Shown piece after piece: positions 35,087-46,539 of a DNA stretch of 64,000 nucleotides. The notes under the pieces are model-generated. The model saw only the letters and a program-made list of their open reading frames with translations, did no database searches and was not told where the DNA came from. The DNA comes from Paenibacillus paridis. GTDB taxonomy: Bacteria > Bacillota > Bacilli > Paenibacillales > Paenibacillaceae. The position numbers and the translations under genes are program-made. Location of the stretch: contig NZ_VCIX01000083.1 in the NCBI RefSeq assembly GCF_006345825.1, positions 124,001-188,000 of the forward strand. Reading direction: 5' to 3'. Within the stretch, counting starts at the first letter, position 1, and each line of letters starts with the position of its first letter.

Positions 35087-36166
35087 TTACTTTTTAAGCG
35101 CTGCTACGATCAGATCGCCCATGGCTGTTGTACCGATCGCTTGGCTCTTATCGACTGCGATATCGCCAGTACGGTGACCTGCATCCAGCACTTCTTTTAC
35201 AGCCGCTTCAATAGCCGCTGCAGCTTCATGATAACCAAATGTCAGACGGAACATCAAGGCTACCGATAGAATTGTTGCAATCGGGTTCGAGATGCCTTGG
35301 CCGGCAATGTCAGGCGCAGAGCCGTGTACCGGCTCGTACAAACCGAAGCTTCCTTCGCCAAGCGAAGCGGAAGACAACATGCCAATGGAACCTGTAAGCA
35401 TAGCAGCCTCGTCGCTAAGGATATCGCCGAACATATTTTCAGTTACGATAACGTCAAAGCTCGAAGGACGGCGAAGCAACTGCATAGCGCAGTTATCAAC
35501 CAATACATGCTCAAGCTCAACCTCTGGATATTCAGGAGCGATCCGGTTTACCACTTCACGCCATAGACGGGAGGTTTCAAGCACGTTCGCTTTATCAACG
35601 GAAGCAAGACGCTTGCCGCGAGTCATTGCAATATCGAATGCCTGACGAACGATGCGCTCGATTTCTTGCACGTTGTACACGCAAGTATCTACCGCTTCTT
35701 CGCCGCCAGCACCTTCACGACGGAACTTCTCGCCGAAATAAATGCCGCCCGTAAGTTCGCGGACAACGATAAGGTCCGTGCCTTCGAGTACTTCTGGCTT
35801 CAGTGTCGATGCTTCTTTCAAGCAATCAAATACCGTTGCAGGACGGATGTTCGAGAACAAGCCAAGCGCTTTACGGATGCCGAGCAAGCCTGTTTCCGGG
35901 CGAAGCTCTTTCGAGTTGTTGTCCCATTTCGGGCCGCCAACTGCACCAAGCAATACCGCGTCTGCGCCTTTACAAAGGTCAAGCGTTTCCTGCGGCAACG
36001 GCGTGCCTTTCTCGTCGATCGCAATACCGCCGAACAAGCCATGCTCCGTTTCGAATTGGTAGCCGTAAAGCTCTTCGGTTTTTTTAAGTACTTTAAGCGC
36101 TTCGCCAACAACCTCAGGTCCGATACCGTCGCCGGCAATAACTGCAATTTTTTTTACGTCTGACAT
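35087..36166 (-). CDS. leuB: 3-isopropylmalate dehydrogenase
   Basis: NAD-dependent oxidative decarboxylase of leucine synthesis (359 aa), converting 3-isopropylmalate to 2-oxoisocaproate. It shows the N-terminal [21 protein letters not shown], substrate-binding RxxxxxxxxR residues in [14 protein letters not shown], and the metal-binding signature [29 protein letters not shown]. It lies 284 bp downstream of leuA, with a terminator and a strong palindrome between, so it probably has its own control. leuC and leuD are not in this window. Confidence 0.97.
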   Translation of the reverse strand: MSDVKKIAVIAGDGIGPEVVGEALKVLKKTEELYGYQFETEHGLFGGIAIDEKGTPLPQETLDLCKGADAVLLGAVGGPKWDNNSKELRPETGLLGIRKALGLFSNIRPATVFDCLKEASTLKPEVLEGTDLIVVRELTGGIYFGEKFRREGAGGEEAVDTCVYNVQEIERIVRQAFDIAMTRGKRLASVDKANVLETSRLWREVVNRIAPEYPEVELEHVLVDNCAMQLLRRPSSFDVIVTENMFGDILSDEAAMLTGSIGMLSSASLGEGSFGLYEPVHGSAPDIAGQGISNPIATILSVALMFRLTFGYHEAAAAIEAAVKEVLDAGHRTGDIAVDKSQAIGTTAMGDLIVAALKK

Positions 36167-36314
36167 AATAAATGTAACACTCCTCTTTTTCAGTTAAGCT
36201 TGTCCATTCAACAAGCGGCTGCTCGCGGAACGAACGAGCTTATAGACTCATTCTCATTCTATTATCATTTGTACCACAAATCCGTAGTGATTACAAAGAT
36301 ATAAAATCTATTGA

Positions 36315-36337
36315 CTCTATAGCCTATGGCTATAGAG
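36315..36337. promoter_or_regulatory. Perfect palindrome upstream of leuB
   Basis: Two perfect 10-bp arms, CTCTATAGCC and GGCTATAGAG, surround a 3-bp centre, 150 bp before the leuB start. It may be an operator or an RNA hairpin; no known consensus is matched. Confidence 0.45.
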
Positions 36338-36394
36338 CGACCATGCCAGCCACTGCATGCTAATTATTTACAACATTTATCCAATTACATGAAT

Positions 36395-36436
36395 AAAGAC
36401 AGGCCACTGGGGGATTCCCTTAAGCGGACTGTCTTT
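36395..36436 (-). terminator. Terminator-like hairpin after leuA
   Basis: AAAGACAG arms with an inner GGG/CCC stem lie just after the leuA stop on the minus strand. The T tract is interrupted (TCTTTATT), so some read-through into leuB is possible. Confidence 0.6.
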
Positions 36437-36450
36437 ATGACTGCTGTTAT

Positions 36451-37995
36451 TTAAATCAGGCTCATCTTGTCGCTGCGGCCTGGCGTCTTGCGCTTATCGA
36501 TCAATCGATTCAGAGCATCGATGTAAGCCCGCGCGCTCGCTTCAAGGATGTCCGTGCTAAGTCCGCGGCCTTGAGCAGAAATATCGTCCTGCTTCAGAAC
36601 CACATGAACCTCGCCTTGCGCGTCCTTGCCTTGCGATACGGATTTAATCGAATAATCCTCAAGCTCCACAGCTTCCTGCGTCACTTTATCAATCGCGTTA
36701 TAGATGGCGTCCACGGAACCGTTGCCGACTGCCGCTTCCTCCACAACCTCGCCTTCGGCTTTGCGAATCCGAACGGAAGCGCTTGGCGTTGACTGGTTGC
36801 CATAGCTTACTTGAATCGTTTCCAAGCTAAAGATTTCCGGCGTATCAATAAGTTTCTCCTCGATTAAAGCAAGAATATCCTCATCGCTAACCGTTTTCTT
36901 GCGATCTGCCAAATCCTTAAATTTAGCGAAGGCCGCATTCATTGCTTCCTCTTCGATCTCATAGCCGAGATCAATGAGCTTCTCACGGAAAGCATGGCGT
37001 CCGGAGTGCTTGCCAAGTACAAGCTTAGACTCCTTCAAACCAATCGTATCCGGAGAAATAATCTCATAGGTTGTTTTTTCCTTCAACATGCCATCCTGGT
37101 GAATGCCAGATTCATGCGCGAACGCATTAGCGCCAACAATCGCCTTATTGCCTGGAACGACCATGCCAGTCAGCTTGCTGACAAGGCGGCTCGTCTTCGC
37201 GATTTCCTTCAGATTCAGCGTCGTTTGAGCGCCAAAATAATCAGGACGTGTCGCTAGCGCCATAGCAATCTCTTCAATCGCTGTGTTGCCCGCACGCTCG
37301 CCGATTCCGTTGATGGTTCCCTCGATTTGATCTGCACCGTTTAAGATAGCAGCCAGCGAGTTGGCCGTTGCCATGCCCAGATCGTTATGGCAATGCGCGC
37401 TTAGCTGGATCTTCTCAATATTCGGAACGTTTTCCTTCAAGGTTTTGAAGATATTTCCGAATTCAAGCGGATTCAAATAGCCTACCGTATCGGGAATGTT
37501 AACAACCGTTGCTCCTGCTTTGATCGCCATTTCAACGACCTGACACAGAAAATCAAGCTCGGTGCGGCCGGCATCCTCAGCTGAGAATTCAACCTTGTCA
37601 AAATATTTTTTCGCATACCGAATGGAACGTTCTGCCGTCTCAAGCACCTGCTCCTTCTCCATGCGCAGCTTATGCTTGCGGTGGATAGGGCTAGTCGCAA
37701 GAAAAACGTGGATACAAGGGTCTTGCGCCCCGATAAGCGCTTCACGAACAGCGTCAATGTCTTGCTCACGCGAGCGGGACAAGCCGATAACCGTAGAATT
37801 TTTGACCGCGCGTGCTACTGCGTTAACCGCAGCAAGATCCCCAGGAGAAGCAGCAGGAAATCCGGCTTCCATCCGATCCACGCCAAGACGCTCAAGCTGA
37901 AGAGCAATCTCTACCTTTTCCTTCGTGTTCAGGTTTACACCCGGAGATTGCTCTCCGTCACGAAGCGTTGTATCGAAAACATAAATTTTCCGCAT
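36451..37995 (-). CDS. leuA: 2-isopropylmalate synthase
   Basis: First enzyme of leucine synthesis (514 aa), condensing acetyl-CoA with 2-oxoisovalerate. The catalytic TIM barrel begins [15 protein letters not shown]; the metal-binding motif is [15 protein letters not shown]. The C-terminal regulatory LeuA dimer domain (about 390-500) mediates leucine feedback. I prefer ATG 37995 (GGAGGT upstream) to the open frame reaching 38034. It is the fourth gene after the T-box leader. Confidence 0.97.
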   Translation of the reverse strand: MRKIYVFDTTLRDGEQSPGVNLNTKEKVEIALQLERLGVDRMEAGFPAASPGDLAAVNAVARAVKNSTVIGLSRSREQDIDAVREALIGAQDPCIHVFLATSPIHRKHKLRMEKEQVLETAERSIRYAKKYFDKVEFSAEDAGRTELDFLCQVVEMAIKAGATVVNIPDTVGYLNPLEFGNIFKTLKENVPNIEKIQLSAHCHNDLGMATANSLAAILNGADQIEGTINGIGERAGNTAIEEIAMALATRPDYFGAQTTLNLKEIAKTSRLVSKLTGMVVPGNKAIVGANAFAHESGIHQDGMLKEKTTYEIISPDTIGLKESKLVLGKHSGRHAFREKLIDLGYEIEEEAMNAAFAKFKDLADRKKTVSDEDILALIEEKLIDTPEIFSLETIQVSYGNQSTPSASVRIRKAEGEVVEEAAVGNGSVDAIYNAIDKVTQEAVELEDYSIKSVSQGKDAQGEVHVVLKQDDISAQGRGLSTDILEASARAYIDALNRLIDKRKTPGRSDKMSLI

Positions 37996-38119
37996 TTGTA
38001 CATTGCACCTCCGTGAACAGAATGATCCCGGCACGCATACGGAAGCCGCTGGGCGATACGCAATCCGTATCGTCCAGCGATCCGGCGAGCCGGGATATGG
38101 TCAATCCATCTATCTGTTA

Positions 38120-39707
<1,588 letters not shown>

Positions 39708-39711
<4 letters not shown>

Positions 39712-41453
39712 TCCGCATCCCCCATGATCATTTCGTCGATGGTACTTCCTTGCGCAACCATTGGATAGACGTTCTCTTCCTTACGAACGACGAACTCAAC
39801 GACTGCAGGACCAGGATGATTAAGCGCTTCTTCCCATACGGCACGAGCTTCTTCTTTGTTCGTCGCACGGAAGCCTTTCACGCCATATGCTTCCGATAGC
39901 TTAACAAAGTCCGGGCTTCCGGACAGATCGATATGGCTGTAGCGGTTATCATAGATAAGCTCTTGCCACTGACGGACCATGCCTAGCACCTGATTGTTAA
40001 TAATAACAACTTTAACCGGAATATTATTGATAGCGCAAATCGCTAGCTCCTGCGCGCACATTTGCATGCCGCCGTCCCCGTTAATGGAAACCACTACGCG
40101 ATCCGGGTTAGCCATTTGAGCGCCGATCGCTGAAGGAAAGCCAAAGCCCATGGTGCCTAGCCCGCCGGATGTTACCCATGAACGCGGTTTATTGAATTTG
40201 TAGTACTGTGCAGCCCACATTTGATGCTGGCCAACGTCAGTCGTTACAATGGCATCGCCGTTTGTTGTTTCGTGAATAAGCTCCACAACCCATTGCGGCT
40301 TCAATTCCACATCCGAATCTTTATAGCTAAACGGATATTGTTCACAAGAAGCTTTGAGCTTCGCACGCCAGTCATCCGCTTTGTCCGCACGCTTCGCTTG
40401 CTTATTAACGATTTCCAGAACCGTCTTCACATCGCCAACGATCGGGATGTCCGTCGGCACGTTTTTGCCAATTTCCGCTGGATCGATATCGATATGAACG
40501 ATCTTTGCGAGCGGGGCAAATCCAGCAAGCTTCCCTGTTACGCGGTCATCGAAGCGTGCTCCGATATTAATCAGCAAGTCTGCGCCTTGAATCGATTTAT
40601 TGGCCGTGTATGTGCCGTGCATGCCGGGCATGCCCAAGAACAGCTCGTTGCCGCTTGGGAAGGCTCCCAAACCAAGCAAGGTTGTCGTAATCGGAATTTG
40701 TGTTTTCGTTACGAACTCGAACAGTTCTTCATGCGCACCGGAGTAAACAACGCCTCCGCCTGCCAGAATGATCGGGCGCTCTGCTTGCTCAATCGCTTTG
40801 ATCAGCTTATCCACTTGATTCTTGTTCGGAGATACCGTCGGATTGTAGCCGCGGATGCTCACTTCCGTAGAAGGTTTAAACAATGTCTTCGCCGCTGAAA
40901 TATCCTTCGGTATGTCGATCAACACTGGACCTTTACGGCCCGTATTGGCGATATGGAAAGCTTCATGAATAATACGCGGCAAATCCTCTACGTCACGAAC
41001 CAGATAGCTATGCTTCGTGATTGGCATCGTTATGCCCGTAATGTCAGCCTCTTGGAACGCATCGCTGCCGATCAAGCTCGAAATGACATTACCCGTAATG
41101 ACAACGAGCGGCACCGAATCCATATAGGCCGTTGCGATACCCGTTACCAGATTCGTTGCTCCCGGACCGGAAGTTGCGATACACACGCCTACTTTGCCGC
41201 TAGCGCGCGCATAGCCGTCAGCCGCGTGGATAGCGCCTTGCTCATGGCGAGTCAGCAAATGGTTGAAATCGGGGTTCCCGTGCATCGCGTCGTAAATGTA
41301 CAACACTGCTCCACCAGGATAGCCGAACACACAATCTACGTCCTCAAGCAGCAGACTGCGTAGCAATATTTCGGAACCAGATATAACCTCAGGCTTCGAG
41401 AGCCTTTCCTTCAATTCCTCTTTTGACTTCAGTGTTGCACCTTGCGTTACCAT
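39708..41453 (-). CDS. ilvB: Acetolactate synthase large subunit
   Basis: Thiamine-diphosphate enzyme (581 aa) that forms acetolactate or acetohydroxybutyrate. It shows FGYPGGAVLYIYDAM with the catalytic glutamate in TRHEQGAIHAADGYAR, an FAD-binding middle domain, and the ThDP-binding SINGDGGMQMCAQELAICAINNIPVKVVIINN. The ATG at 41453 follows GAGGAGG. The open frame continues to 41609 through the T-box terminator region and is not coding there. First gene of the operon. Confidence 0.97.
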
Positions 41454-41479
41454 CAGTCTTCCTCCTCTCAGAAAAAACA

Positions 41480-41531
41480 AAAAAACCTTTCGCTCCTCTT
41501 GCTTCAAACGAAGCAACGAGGGACGAAAGGT
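41480..41531 (-). terminator. T-box leader terminator
   Basis: A long stem with arms ACCTTTCG / CGAAAGGT and inner GCTTC/GAAGC is followed on the minus strand by seven T. It competes with the antiterminator that includes the T-box core next to it. Confidence 0.88.
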
Positions 41532-41848
41532 ATATCTTCCGTGGTACCACCCAAATTCGTTATACGTCTCCCGATGTATAACCTCCACAAGTAAGAACGT
41601 CGTGCACATACGTTCATACTATTGGCACTTTAACGCTTGCCCTGCGATTCCCCCTAATACGCAACAGCTTTCGTTGTTGCTTTTCAAGGAAACAGCTCCG
41701 AGGTGAGCTCGTAGAAAAGGGATTTTGGCGATGGTTGCAGCTAATCCATCCGCTCTCTGTTCAAAAGGGCCCTAAGCACTTCGTCCTCATCATTGCTGAT
41801 TGTGTATTTACCACATGGTGCGTACACCGGTACGTGGTAGATAAGACT
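41532..41848 (-). promoter_or_regulatory. T-box leader of the ilv-leu operon (leucine-type specifier)
   Basis: tRNA-sensing leader RNA. The conserved T-box core TTTGGGTGGTACCACGG occupies about 41539-41556 on the minus strand, immediately followed by the terminator. Stem I lies in about 41700-41800. A CTC triplet at 41705-41707, within GAGCTCACC, is at the expected specifier position and would select tRNA-Leu, as in Bacillus ilv-leu operons. Uncharged tRNA-Leu should stabilise the antiterminator and allow transcription. The specifier assignment is by analogy; 41454-42017 contains no gene. Confidence 0.88.
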
Positions 41849-41854
41849 TTCTTT

Positions 41855-41883
41855 ATTATATGCCCCGAATCCGCGTTCGTCAA
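41855..41883 (-). promoter_or_regulatory. Sigma-A promoter of the ilv-leu operon
   Basis: On the minus strand TTGACG (41878-41883) and a perfect TATAAT (41855-41860) are separated by 17 nt. Confidence 0.82.
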
Positions 41884-42017
41884 GAACCCTAAGCAACTCT
41901 TCGCATATTTTGTATTTGGCGCATTTTGCAGCAACCCTACATATACTAGTTTAGCCTCTAAAGGGCAAACTCATGCAGCTTGCAGCCCGCTTGCCGCACA
42001 GAAACGGAATGATGACC

Positions 42018-42470
42018 ATGATCCGTCTATACGAGCCCAGATATGATGAGGCCGAGGTTGTCCGGCTCATCCGAACCGAGCTGATTCCTTTATCCCATTC
42101 CGTCCATCAGCTTGACGCACAGACGATTCGCGAGCTTCCGAAGCGTTTCCGCAGCGGCGTTACTTATGTAGCAGCCATGTCCAAAAAAAGCGCGCCGATC
42201 TCCTTCATTCATTTTGAAGTGATGGGCGAGGTGCTCTATTTGGATATGATGGTTACGCATCCCGATCATCGAAACAGACAATGGGGCAAAAAATTAATGG
42301 CTCATAGCGAGGCTTACGGAAAATCGCAGCAATGCAAGATTGCCAGGCTTTTTGTCGATCAGATCAATGATAAAGCCCACAAGCTCTATAACAAGCTTGG
42401 CTATTACACCGTACAATATTATCCCGAGCTCCGCTGCTACGAGCTGCTCAAGCCGCTCACCCCGCTATGA
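42018..42470 (+). CDS. GNAT-family N-acetyltransferase
   Basis: GNAT-fold acetyltransferase (150 aa from ATG 42018; the frame is open to 41973). It shows LYLDMMVTHPDHRNRQWGKKLM, which is the acetyl-CoA-binding motif A with an altered glycine pattern (RQWGKK), and KAHKLYNKLGYYTVQYY at the C-terminus. No clear ribosome site separates the possible starts, so the N-terminus is uncertain. It runs convergently toward the glycine-rich gene. Substrate unknown. Confidence 0.8.
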   Translation: MIRLYEPRYDEAEVVRLIRTELIPLSHSVHQLDAQTIRELPKRFRSGVTYVAAMSKKSAPISFIHFEVMGEVLYLDMMVTHPDHRNRQWGKKLMAHSEAYGKSQQCKIARLFVDQINDKAHKLYNKLGYYTVQYYPELRCYELLKPLTPL

Positions 42471-42484
42471 TCATCTAAACGCCA

Positions 42485-42874
42485 TTAATACCCGTTGTAG
42501 CCCTGGTTGCCGTAACCTTGGTTGCCATAGTCTCCGCCATAGCCACCTTGGTTATAGTTGTTGGTGCAACAATCTCCACCATAACCGCCGCCGTATCCGC
42601 CGCCGCCACAGCCTCCACCGTATCCGCCGCCTCCGCCAAAGCCGCCTCCAAAAAACGGAATCGTTCCGATGGCAAGCAGATCAAATAAAACGAGTGGCAA
42701 AAGAAAAGCTTTGGTCTGAACCTGCTTGCCCTTGTCTTTTTTGAGCGGAGCAAGAATCAGTTTATTTTGGTGAACCCGAACGAGCTTGCCCGTGACGATA
42801 GAACCGTCTGGACGTACTGCATAAATGGATTTCCCGACCAGTTTCCGCACTTGCTGTTTGGAAACATTACGCAT
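42485..42874 (-). CDS. Glycine/tyrosine-rich protein with basic N-terminal domain
   Basis: Unrecognised 129-aa protein. Residues 1-50 are basic and look like a small beta-barrel (IYAVRPDGSIVTGKLVRVHQNKLILAPL). Residues 55-75 are hydrophobic (AFLLPLVLFDLLAIGTIPFF). The remaining 55 are a Gly/Tyr/Asn-rich tail with FGGGGGYGGGCGG-type repeats and three cysteines. The ATG follows AAGGAGGG, which supports expression. Such tails occur in spore-coat and surface proteins; a spore role is only a guess. Confidence 0.75.
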   Translation of the reverse strand: MRNVSKQQVRKLVGKSIYAVRPDGSIVTGKLVRVHQNKLILAPLKKDKGKQVQTKAFLLPLVLFDLLAIGTIPFFGGGFGGGGGYGGGCGGGGYGGGYGGDCCTNNYNQGGYGGDYGNQGYGNQGYNGY

Positions 42875-42982
42875 GTGAAATCCCTCCTTTCCCGTTGTCC
42901 TTTAGCTTATTCCGGGAAAGCAGCTTCCGTCTGTTTGTTTGTCCTCTTAGCAAATAAATGTACGGTTACCTGCTGCGGGAAC

Positions 42983-43032
42983 CAAAAAGGGCTGCCCGCT
43001 CGTCATCTGAATGACGACACGGACAGCCCTTA
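42983..43032 (-). terminator. Intrinsic terminator of infC-rpmI-rplT
   Basis: AAGGGCTG arms with an inner CGTCATTC-type stem on the minus strand end in TTTTT, 12 bp beyond the rplT stop. Confidence 0.85.
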
Positions 43033-43043
43033 TAGCATAACGC

Positions 43044-43403
43044 CTAGGCGTTAATTTTTTCTTTTGCAATGCCTGCAAGCGAGTTGAACGAAGTGATATC
43101 GTTAACTGCAAGATCAGCAAGAATTTTGCGGTTAACTTCTACGCCCGCAAGTTTCAAGCCGTGCATGAATTTGTTGTACGATAGGCCGTTAATGCGAGCT
43201 GCCGCGTTGATACGAACGATCCACAGTCTGCGGATGTCACGTTTTTTGTTGCGACGGTCACGGTAAGCGTACATAAGGGACTTACCAACTTGCTCCTTCG
43301 CTGTTTTAAACAGACGATGTTTCGAACCGAAATAACCTTTAGCTAGCTTTAGAATTCTTTTGCGACGACGAGTGCGGACAAAACCGCCTTTGACTCTTGC
43401 CAT
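43044..43403 (-). CDS. rplT: 50S ribosomal protein L20
   Basis: L20 (119 aa), a 23S rRNA-binding assembly protein and, in Firmicutes, autogenous repressor of this operon through the leader upstream of infC. Starts [26 protein letters not shown] and contains [23 protein letters not shown]. Last gene before the terminator. Confidence 0.98.
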   Translation of the reverse strand: MARVKGGFVRTRRRKRILKLAKGYFGSKHRLFKTAKEQVGKSLMYAYRDRRNKKRDIRRLWIVRINAAARINGLSYNKFMHGLKLAGVEVNRKILADLAVNDITSFNSLAGIAKEKINA

Positions 43404-43453
43404 GAATGGAAACCTCCTGTAGGTTGAATTAGCTTATTTGGTGTTGCTTCATA

Positions 43454-43651
43454 TTACAAGTTGGAAAGGCCTTGCTTCAAACGACGAACGTCGCCAGCTG
43501 CCATAAGCGGTTGGCCAGCAAGTACGCGTTTTTGACGACCGGATTTGTGTGAAAGCAAGTGGTTACGGTAAGCTTTGTAACGTTTTACTTTACCAGTTCC
43601 AGTAATTTTAAAGCGGTCTTTCAGACTGCTGTGAGTTTTCATCTTCGGCAT
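43454..43651 (-). CDS. rpmI: 50S ribosomal protein L35
   Basis: L35 (65 aa), highly basic: MPKMKTHSSLKDRFKITGTGKVKRYKAYRNHLLSHK. Located between infC and rplT in the conserved order. Confidence 0.98.
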   Translation of the reverse strand: MPKMKTHSSLKDRFKITGTGKVKRYKAYRNHLLSHKSGRQKRVLAGQPLMAAGDVRRLKQGLSNL

Positions 43652-43685
43652 ATCAGTTATCCTCCTTAAAGTTCTTCATCAGTTG

Positions 43686-44201
43686 TTAGCTGTTGGTTTT
43701 GGGTGCCAAAATCATAATCATGCTCCGGCCTTCCAGCTTAGGAGCGCGCTCAACGCTGCATAATTCGGCAACCTCTTTGGAAAGACGATCCAAAATCTTT
43801 TGGCCAAGAGATGCATGGGCAATCTCACGACCGCGGAATCTTACGGATGCTTTCACTTTATCGCCTTCACCCAGAAACTTAACTACGTTGCGATATTTCG
43901 TTTGGTAGTCATTTTCATCGATGTTGGCACGGAACCAAACTTCCTTAAGATCAACGATCTTTTGGTTTTTGCGAGCTTCTTTTTCTTTCTTTTGCTGCTC
44001 ATAACGGAATTTTCCGTAGTCCATGATTCGGCATACCGGCGGCTTAGCCGTCGGAGCGACGTTCACCAGGTCCAAGTTAAGCTCAATAGCCATTTGCATA
44101 GCGTCGCGAATCGATTTAATACCGATTTGTTCGCCTTCCGCGCCGACTAGACGCACTTCTCTGGCCCGGATTTCATCATTGATTTGATGTTCTCTGCTAA
44201 T
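43686..44201 (-). CDS. infC: Translation initiation factor IF-3, ATT start
   Basis: IF-3 (171 aa), which controls start-codon fidelity on the 30S subunit. The product begins ISREHQINDEIRAREVRLVG. The start is the ATT at 44201, 7 nt after GGAGGTG; the upstream in-frame ATG at 44240 precedes the ribosome site and lies at the base of the leader terminator. A non-AUG start is the known autoregulatory feature of infC. First gene of infC-rpmI-rplT. Confidence 0.96.
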   Translation of the reverse strand: MSREHQINDEIRAREVRLVGAEGEQIGIKSIRDAMQMAIELNLDLVNVAPTAKPPVCRIMDYGKFRYEQQKKEKEARKNQKIVDLKEVWFRANIDENDYQTKYRNVVKFLGEGDKVKASVRFRGREIAHASLGQKILDRLSKEVAELCSVERAPKLEGRSMIMILAPKTNS

Positions 44202-44243
44202 AACGTGCCACCTCCAAAATAGTTTGTTTCCTGTTTCCACGCA

Positions 44244-44276
44244 ATAAAAAAATGCGGGTTCTCTAGAACCCGCATC
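44244..44276 (-). terminator. Attenuator terminator upstream of infC
   Basis: On the minus strand ATGCGGGTTCT pairs with AGAACCCGCAT and runs into seven T, 43 bp before the infC start. It is the leader terminator of the L20 attenuation system. Confidence 0.85.
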
Positions 44277-44421
44277 TCATAACCGTACATGTATGTCATT
44301 GCATCATTTCTGTTGAAATAATGGAGTGACCAATCGATTATCGCGAACCAGCCAGCTTGAGCCGAAAGGTGAGAAGCGGGTGCTTCTGCTTGTGCGTCAT
44401 TAAGTTAGTTGAAAATGTTAC
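44277..44421 (-). promoter_or_regulatory. L20-type leader RNA of infC-rpmI-rplT
   Basis: About 145 nt of untranslated leader between the promoter and the attenuator. In Bacilli, L20 binds this leader and favours termination. The position and terminator fit; I did not derive the full L20-binding fold. Confidence 0.65.
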
Positions 44422-44427
44422 CGTGTT

Positions 44428-44457
44428 ACTATACCATGGCCCATTGAGTCGTGTCAA
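44428..44457 (-). promoter_or_regulatory. Sigma-A promoter of infC-rpmI-rplT
   Basis: On the minus strand TTGACA (44452-44457) and TATAGT (44428-44433) are 18 nt apart. Confidence 0.75.
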
Positions 44458-44505
44458 CCGCTGGATTAAAAGTCATCGAAAGGCCGTGATGCTGCCACGA
44501 AAACG

Positions 44506-45741
44506 CTATTTGCTTTGTACTTCCTCTATGCGCACAACGCGTGTATGCTGCGTATGGCTCCACGTTTTGTTGTTTTGCGTAAAGAAAGCATAAAACGTAA
44601 TCGGCCACCAAGAGATAAGGAAAAACGGCAGCGTCAGCAGGTGAGCATACATTTTCCACGACTTCACGCCTTCAAGCATGAGTGCCAGCGGGAATTGAAC
44701 AATTCCTGCTACAGCAGCGATGGCAACCGTCCACCAAGGCAAATAATTATAGAGTGAATCCAAATAATTAGTAGTTGGTATCGCAATATCAATCCAAATC
44801 ACTAACGTCAAAATAAAGCCAAGCAGCGTATTGTAAACAGAGATGGTGTAGATGGCAGAATCGAATTTTACAAAGTTGCGTTCTTTAATGCTCGCCCACA
44901 GAAGCGGAAAAAAGTAATTGCGCGCAACATTGAAATGTCCCTGCATCCAGCGCAGACGTTGCCTTGCTGATGCTTTAAACGTAACCGGCTTCTCATCGTA
45001 TACCTTCGCATCATAGTTCAGAATCGGATAAATTCCCCGCTGAACGCAGCGCATGGAAAACTCCAAATCCTCAACCAAGCTAGTTGCTCCCCAGCCCATA
45101 TCCTTAAGCAGAGCCGAATCAAAGCACATGCCCGTACCGCCAAGAAAATTGCTCATCTTTAGGTTCGTTCTCGATAGCTGCCACAAACGGTTGCAATACC
45201 AATAAGTAATGCCGTAAGCCGCAGTAACCCATGAATCATCCGGATTTTTTGTATCCAGGTAGCCTTGGATAACCTGATGGCCTTCACAAAGATCATCGTT
45301 CATCAGCTGAAGGAAATCGGGATTGACCAAGTTGTCGGCATCAAACATGACAACCGCGTCATATTGGCGAGGCATCGCCCAAAGCTCTTTAAGCATCCAC
45401 TCAATCGCGTAGCCCTTGCCGCGCAGTAATTGGTTCGTTCTCTCACAAGCATTCACACCCAGGCTGCGGCTGATATCAGCCGTTCCGTCCGTGCAGTTAT
45501 CGCAAATAACAAATATATCGTAGAGTTCCTCTGGATAATCCATCTTTTTTAAATTTTCTATTAAAGCTCCGACGACTTGCTCTTCGTTGTGGGCCGCAAC
45601 TAACACGGCAAAGGATTTACTCGGTGCATGGTGCTTGCGGCTTTTGTTTTTGAAAAAGCCAAAAATCGAAATACCGAATTGATAAACCGCGATTAACGCC
45701 ATCACCACTTGAAAAGCAATAAAAACAACACTTAGAACCAT
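44506..45741 (-). CDS. GT2-family membrane glycosyltransferase
   Basis: Processive-type family 2 glycosyltransferase (411 aa) with BcsA/HAS-like motifs. An N-terminal membrane helix (residues 1-30) precedes the GT-A domain with VMFDADNLV (DxD), GGTGMCFDSALL, SLVEDLEFSMR (catalytic ED) and QRLRWMQG (QxxRW). Three or four C-terminal helices follow. It probably makes or extends an exopolysaccharide or glycolipid; no other polysaccharide gene is adjacent. Confidence 0.9.
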   Translation of the reverse strand: MVLSVVFIAFQVVMALIAVYQFGISIFGFFKNKSRKHHAPSKSFAVLVAAHNEEQVVGALIENLKKMDYPEELYDIFVICDNCTDGTADISRSLGVNACERTNQLLRGKGYAIEWMLKELWAMPRQYDAVVMFDADNLVNPDFLQLMNDDLCEGHQVIQGYLDTKNPDDSWVTAAYGITYWYCNRLWQLSRTNLKMSNFLGGTGMCFDSALLKDMGWGATSLVEDLEFSMRCVQRGIYPILNYDAKVYDEKPVTFKASARQRLRWMQGHFNVARNYFFPLLWASIKERNFVKFDSAIYTISVYNTLLGFILTLVIWIDIAIPTTNYLDSLYNYLPWWTVAIAAVAGIVQFPLALMLEGVKSWKMYAHLLTLPFFLISWWPITFYAFFTQNNKTWSHTQHTRVVRIEEVQSK

Positions 45742-46539
45742 GCGGCACTGCCCCCTTGAGACCCCATTTTTTTGCTTTGTTCAGCACTTGTTCACAGCTG
45801 CTGCAAGCTTTTTATTATATATTTTCTCTTTGTATGAGTGTTTCTCTGCAAACACTCTCGAACCTTAATTGATTCTCCACAGAATCAACTTCTTTGTCAA
45901 AAGTTGAATAAGTCTCCATTACGCTTAATCTCGGCAGAAAAACGCTTGCATAGCGTATTAATGAACACATTACCTCCTTTTACGACGACTCAGCCTTATT
46001 TTCAACCAATTGCTGAGTTTTTAGCACTAACGTCCTTATTTACGATGTGAAGTGAGAAAAGGTTGCTTCCAATGTGGAGCCAGTATGTGACGAACAGGTG
46101 AACAAGCGTTATACTTCCGACACCTTTCGCTGTTTCGACAAGAATCCTCTCCACGTGCTGAAATATGTCCATTACAGTTTTACCATCAACTGCACAAAAT
46201 TAAACAGCAAATAGAAACGATTGTGAAAACAATTTTTGGGGAAGCCGAAAAACACCTCGTCCCATACGCATGAACATAGGGTTATTGGATTAAAATGCAT
46301 CATTTCTGTAAATGTGATACAATACTGACTTCTTATTTTAATAATGGGACAAGAAATAGTTTACGCCCCGCGAACAAAAACATGTTAAAATTGATTAGAT
46401 TACAATATAAGCACGGATTCTATGAACACGCTTATAATTCGTCAAAAAATCCGGTCCTGTCTGTGTAGAACAACAGAAATTGGATGACTATTTGGTTCTA
46501 CTGGATGAAAGAAAGCCACCGTAAGGAGGAAAAACAGCG
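45742..46539. other. Large intergenic region with tandem hairpins
   Basis: This 798-bp gap between divergent genes contains no convincing CDS. Near the left end are two perfect 8-bp-stem hairpins: GAGTGTTT/AAACACTC at 45836-45857 and TTGATTCT/AGAATCAA at 45869-45888. Smaller inverted repeats follow. The rest is AT-rich and unremarkable; it must include the promoters of both flanking genes. Confidence 0.5.

Noticed and set aside
40221-40898. 225-aa plus-strand frame within ilvB
   Set aside because: Opposite-strand shadow of a certain gene.
41454-41609. N-terminal extension of IlvB by 52 residues
   Set aside because: This open frame runs through the T-box terminator and core; the family start and ribosome site are at 41453.
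45838-46050. 70-aa frame in the 798-bp gap
   Set aside because: No ribosome site; it overlaps the hairpin cluster and shows no protein-like pattern.
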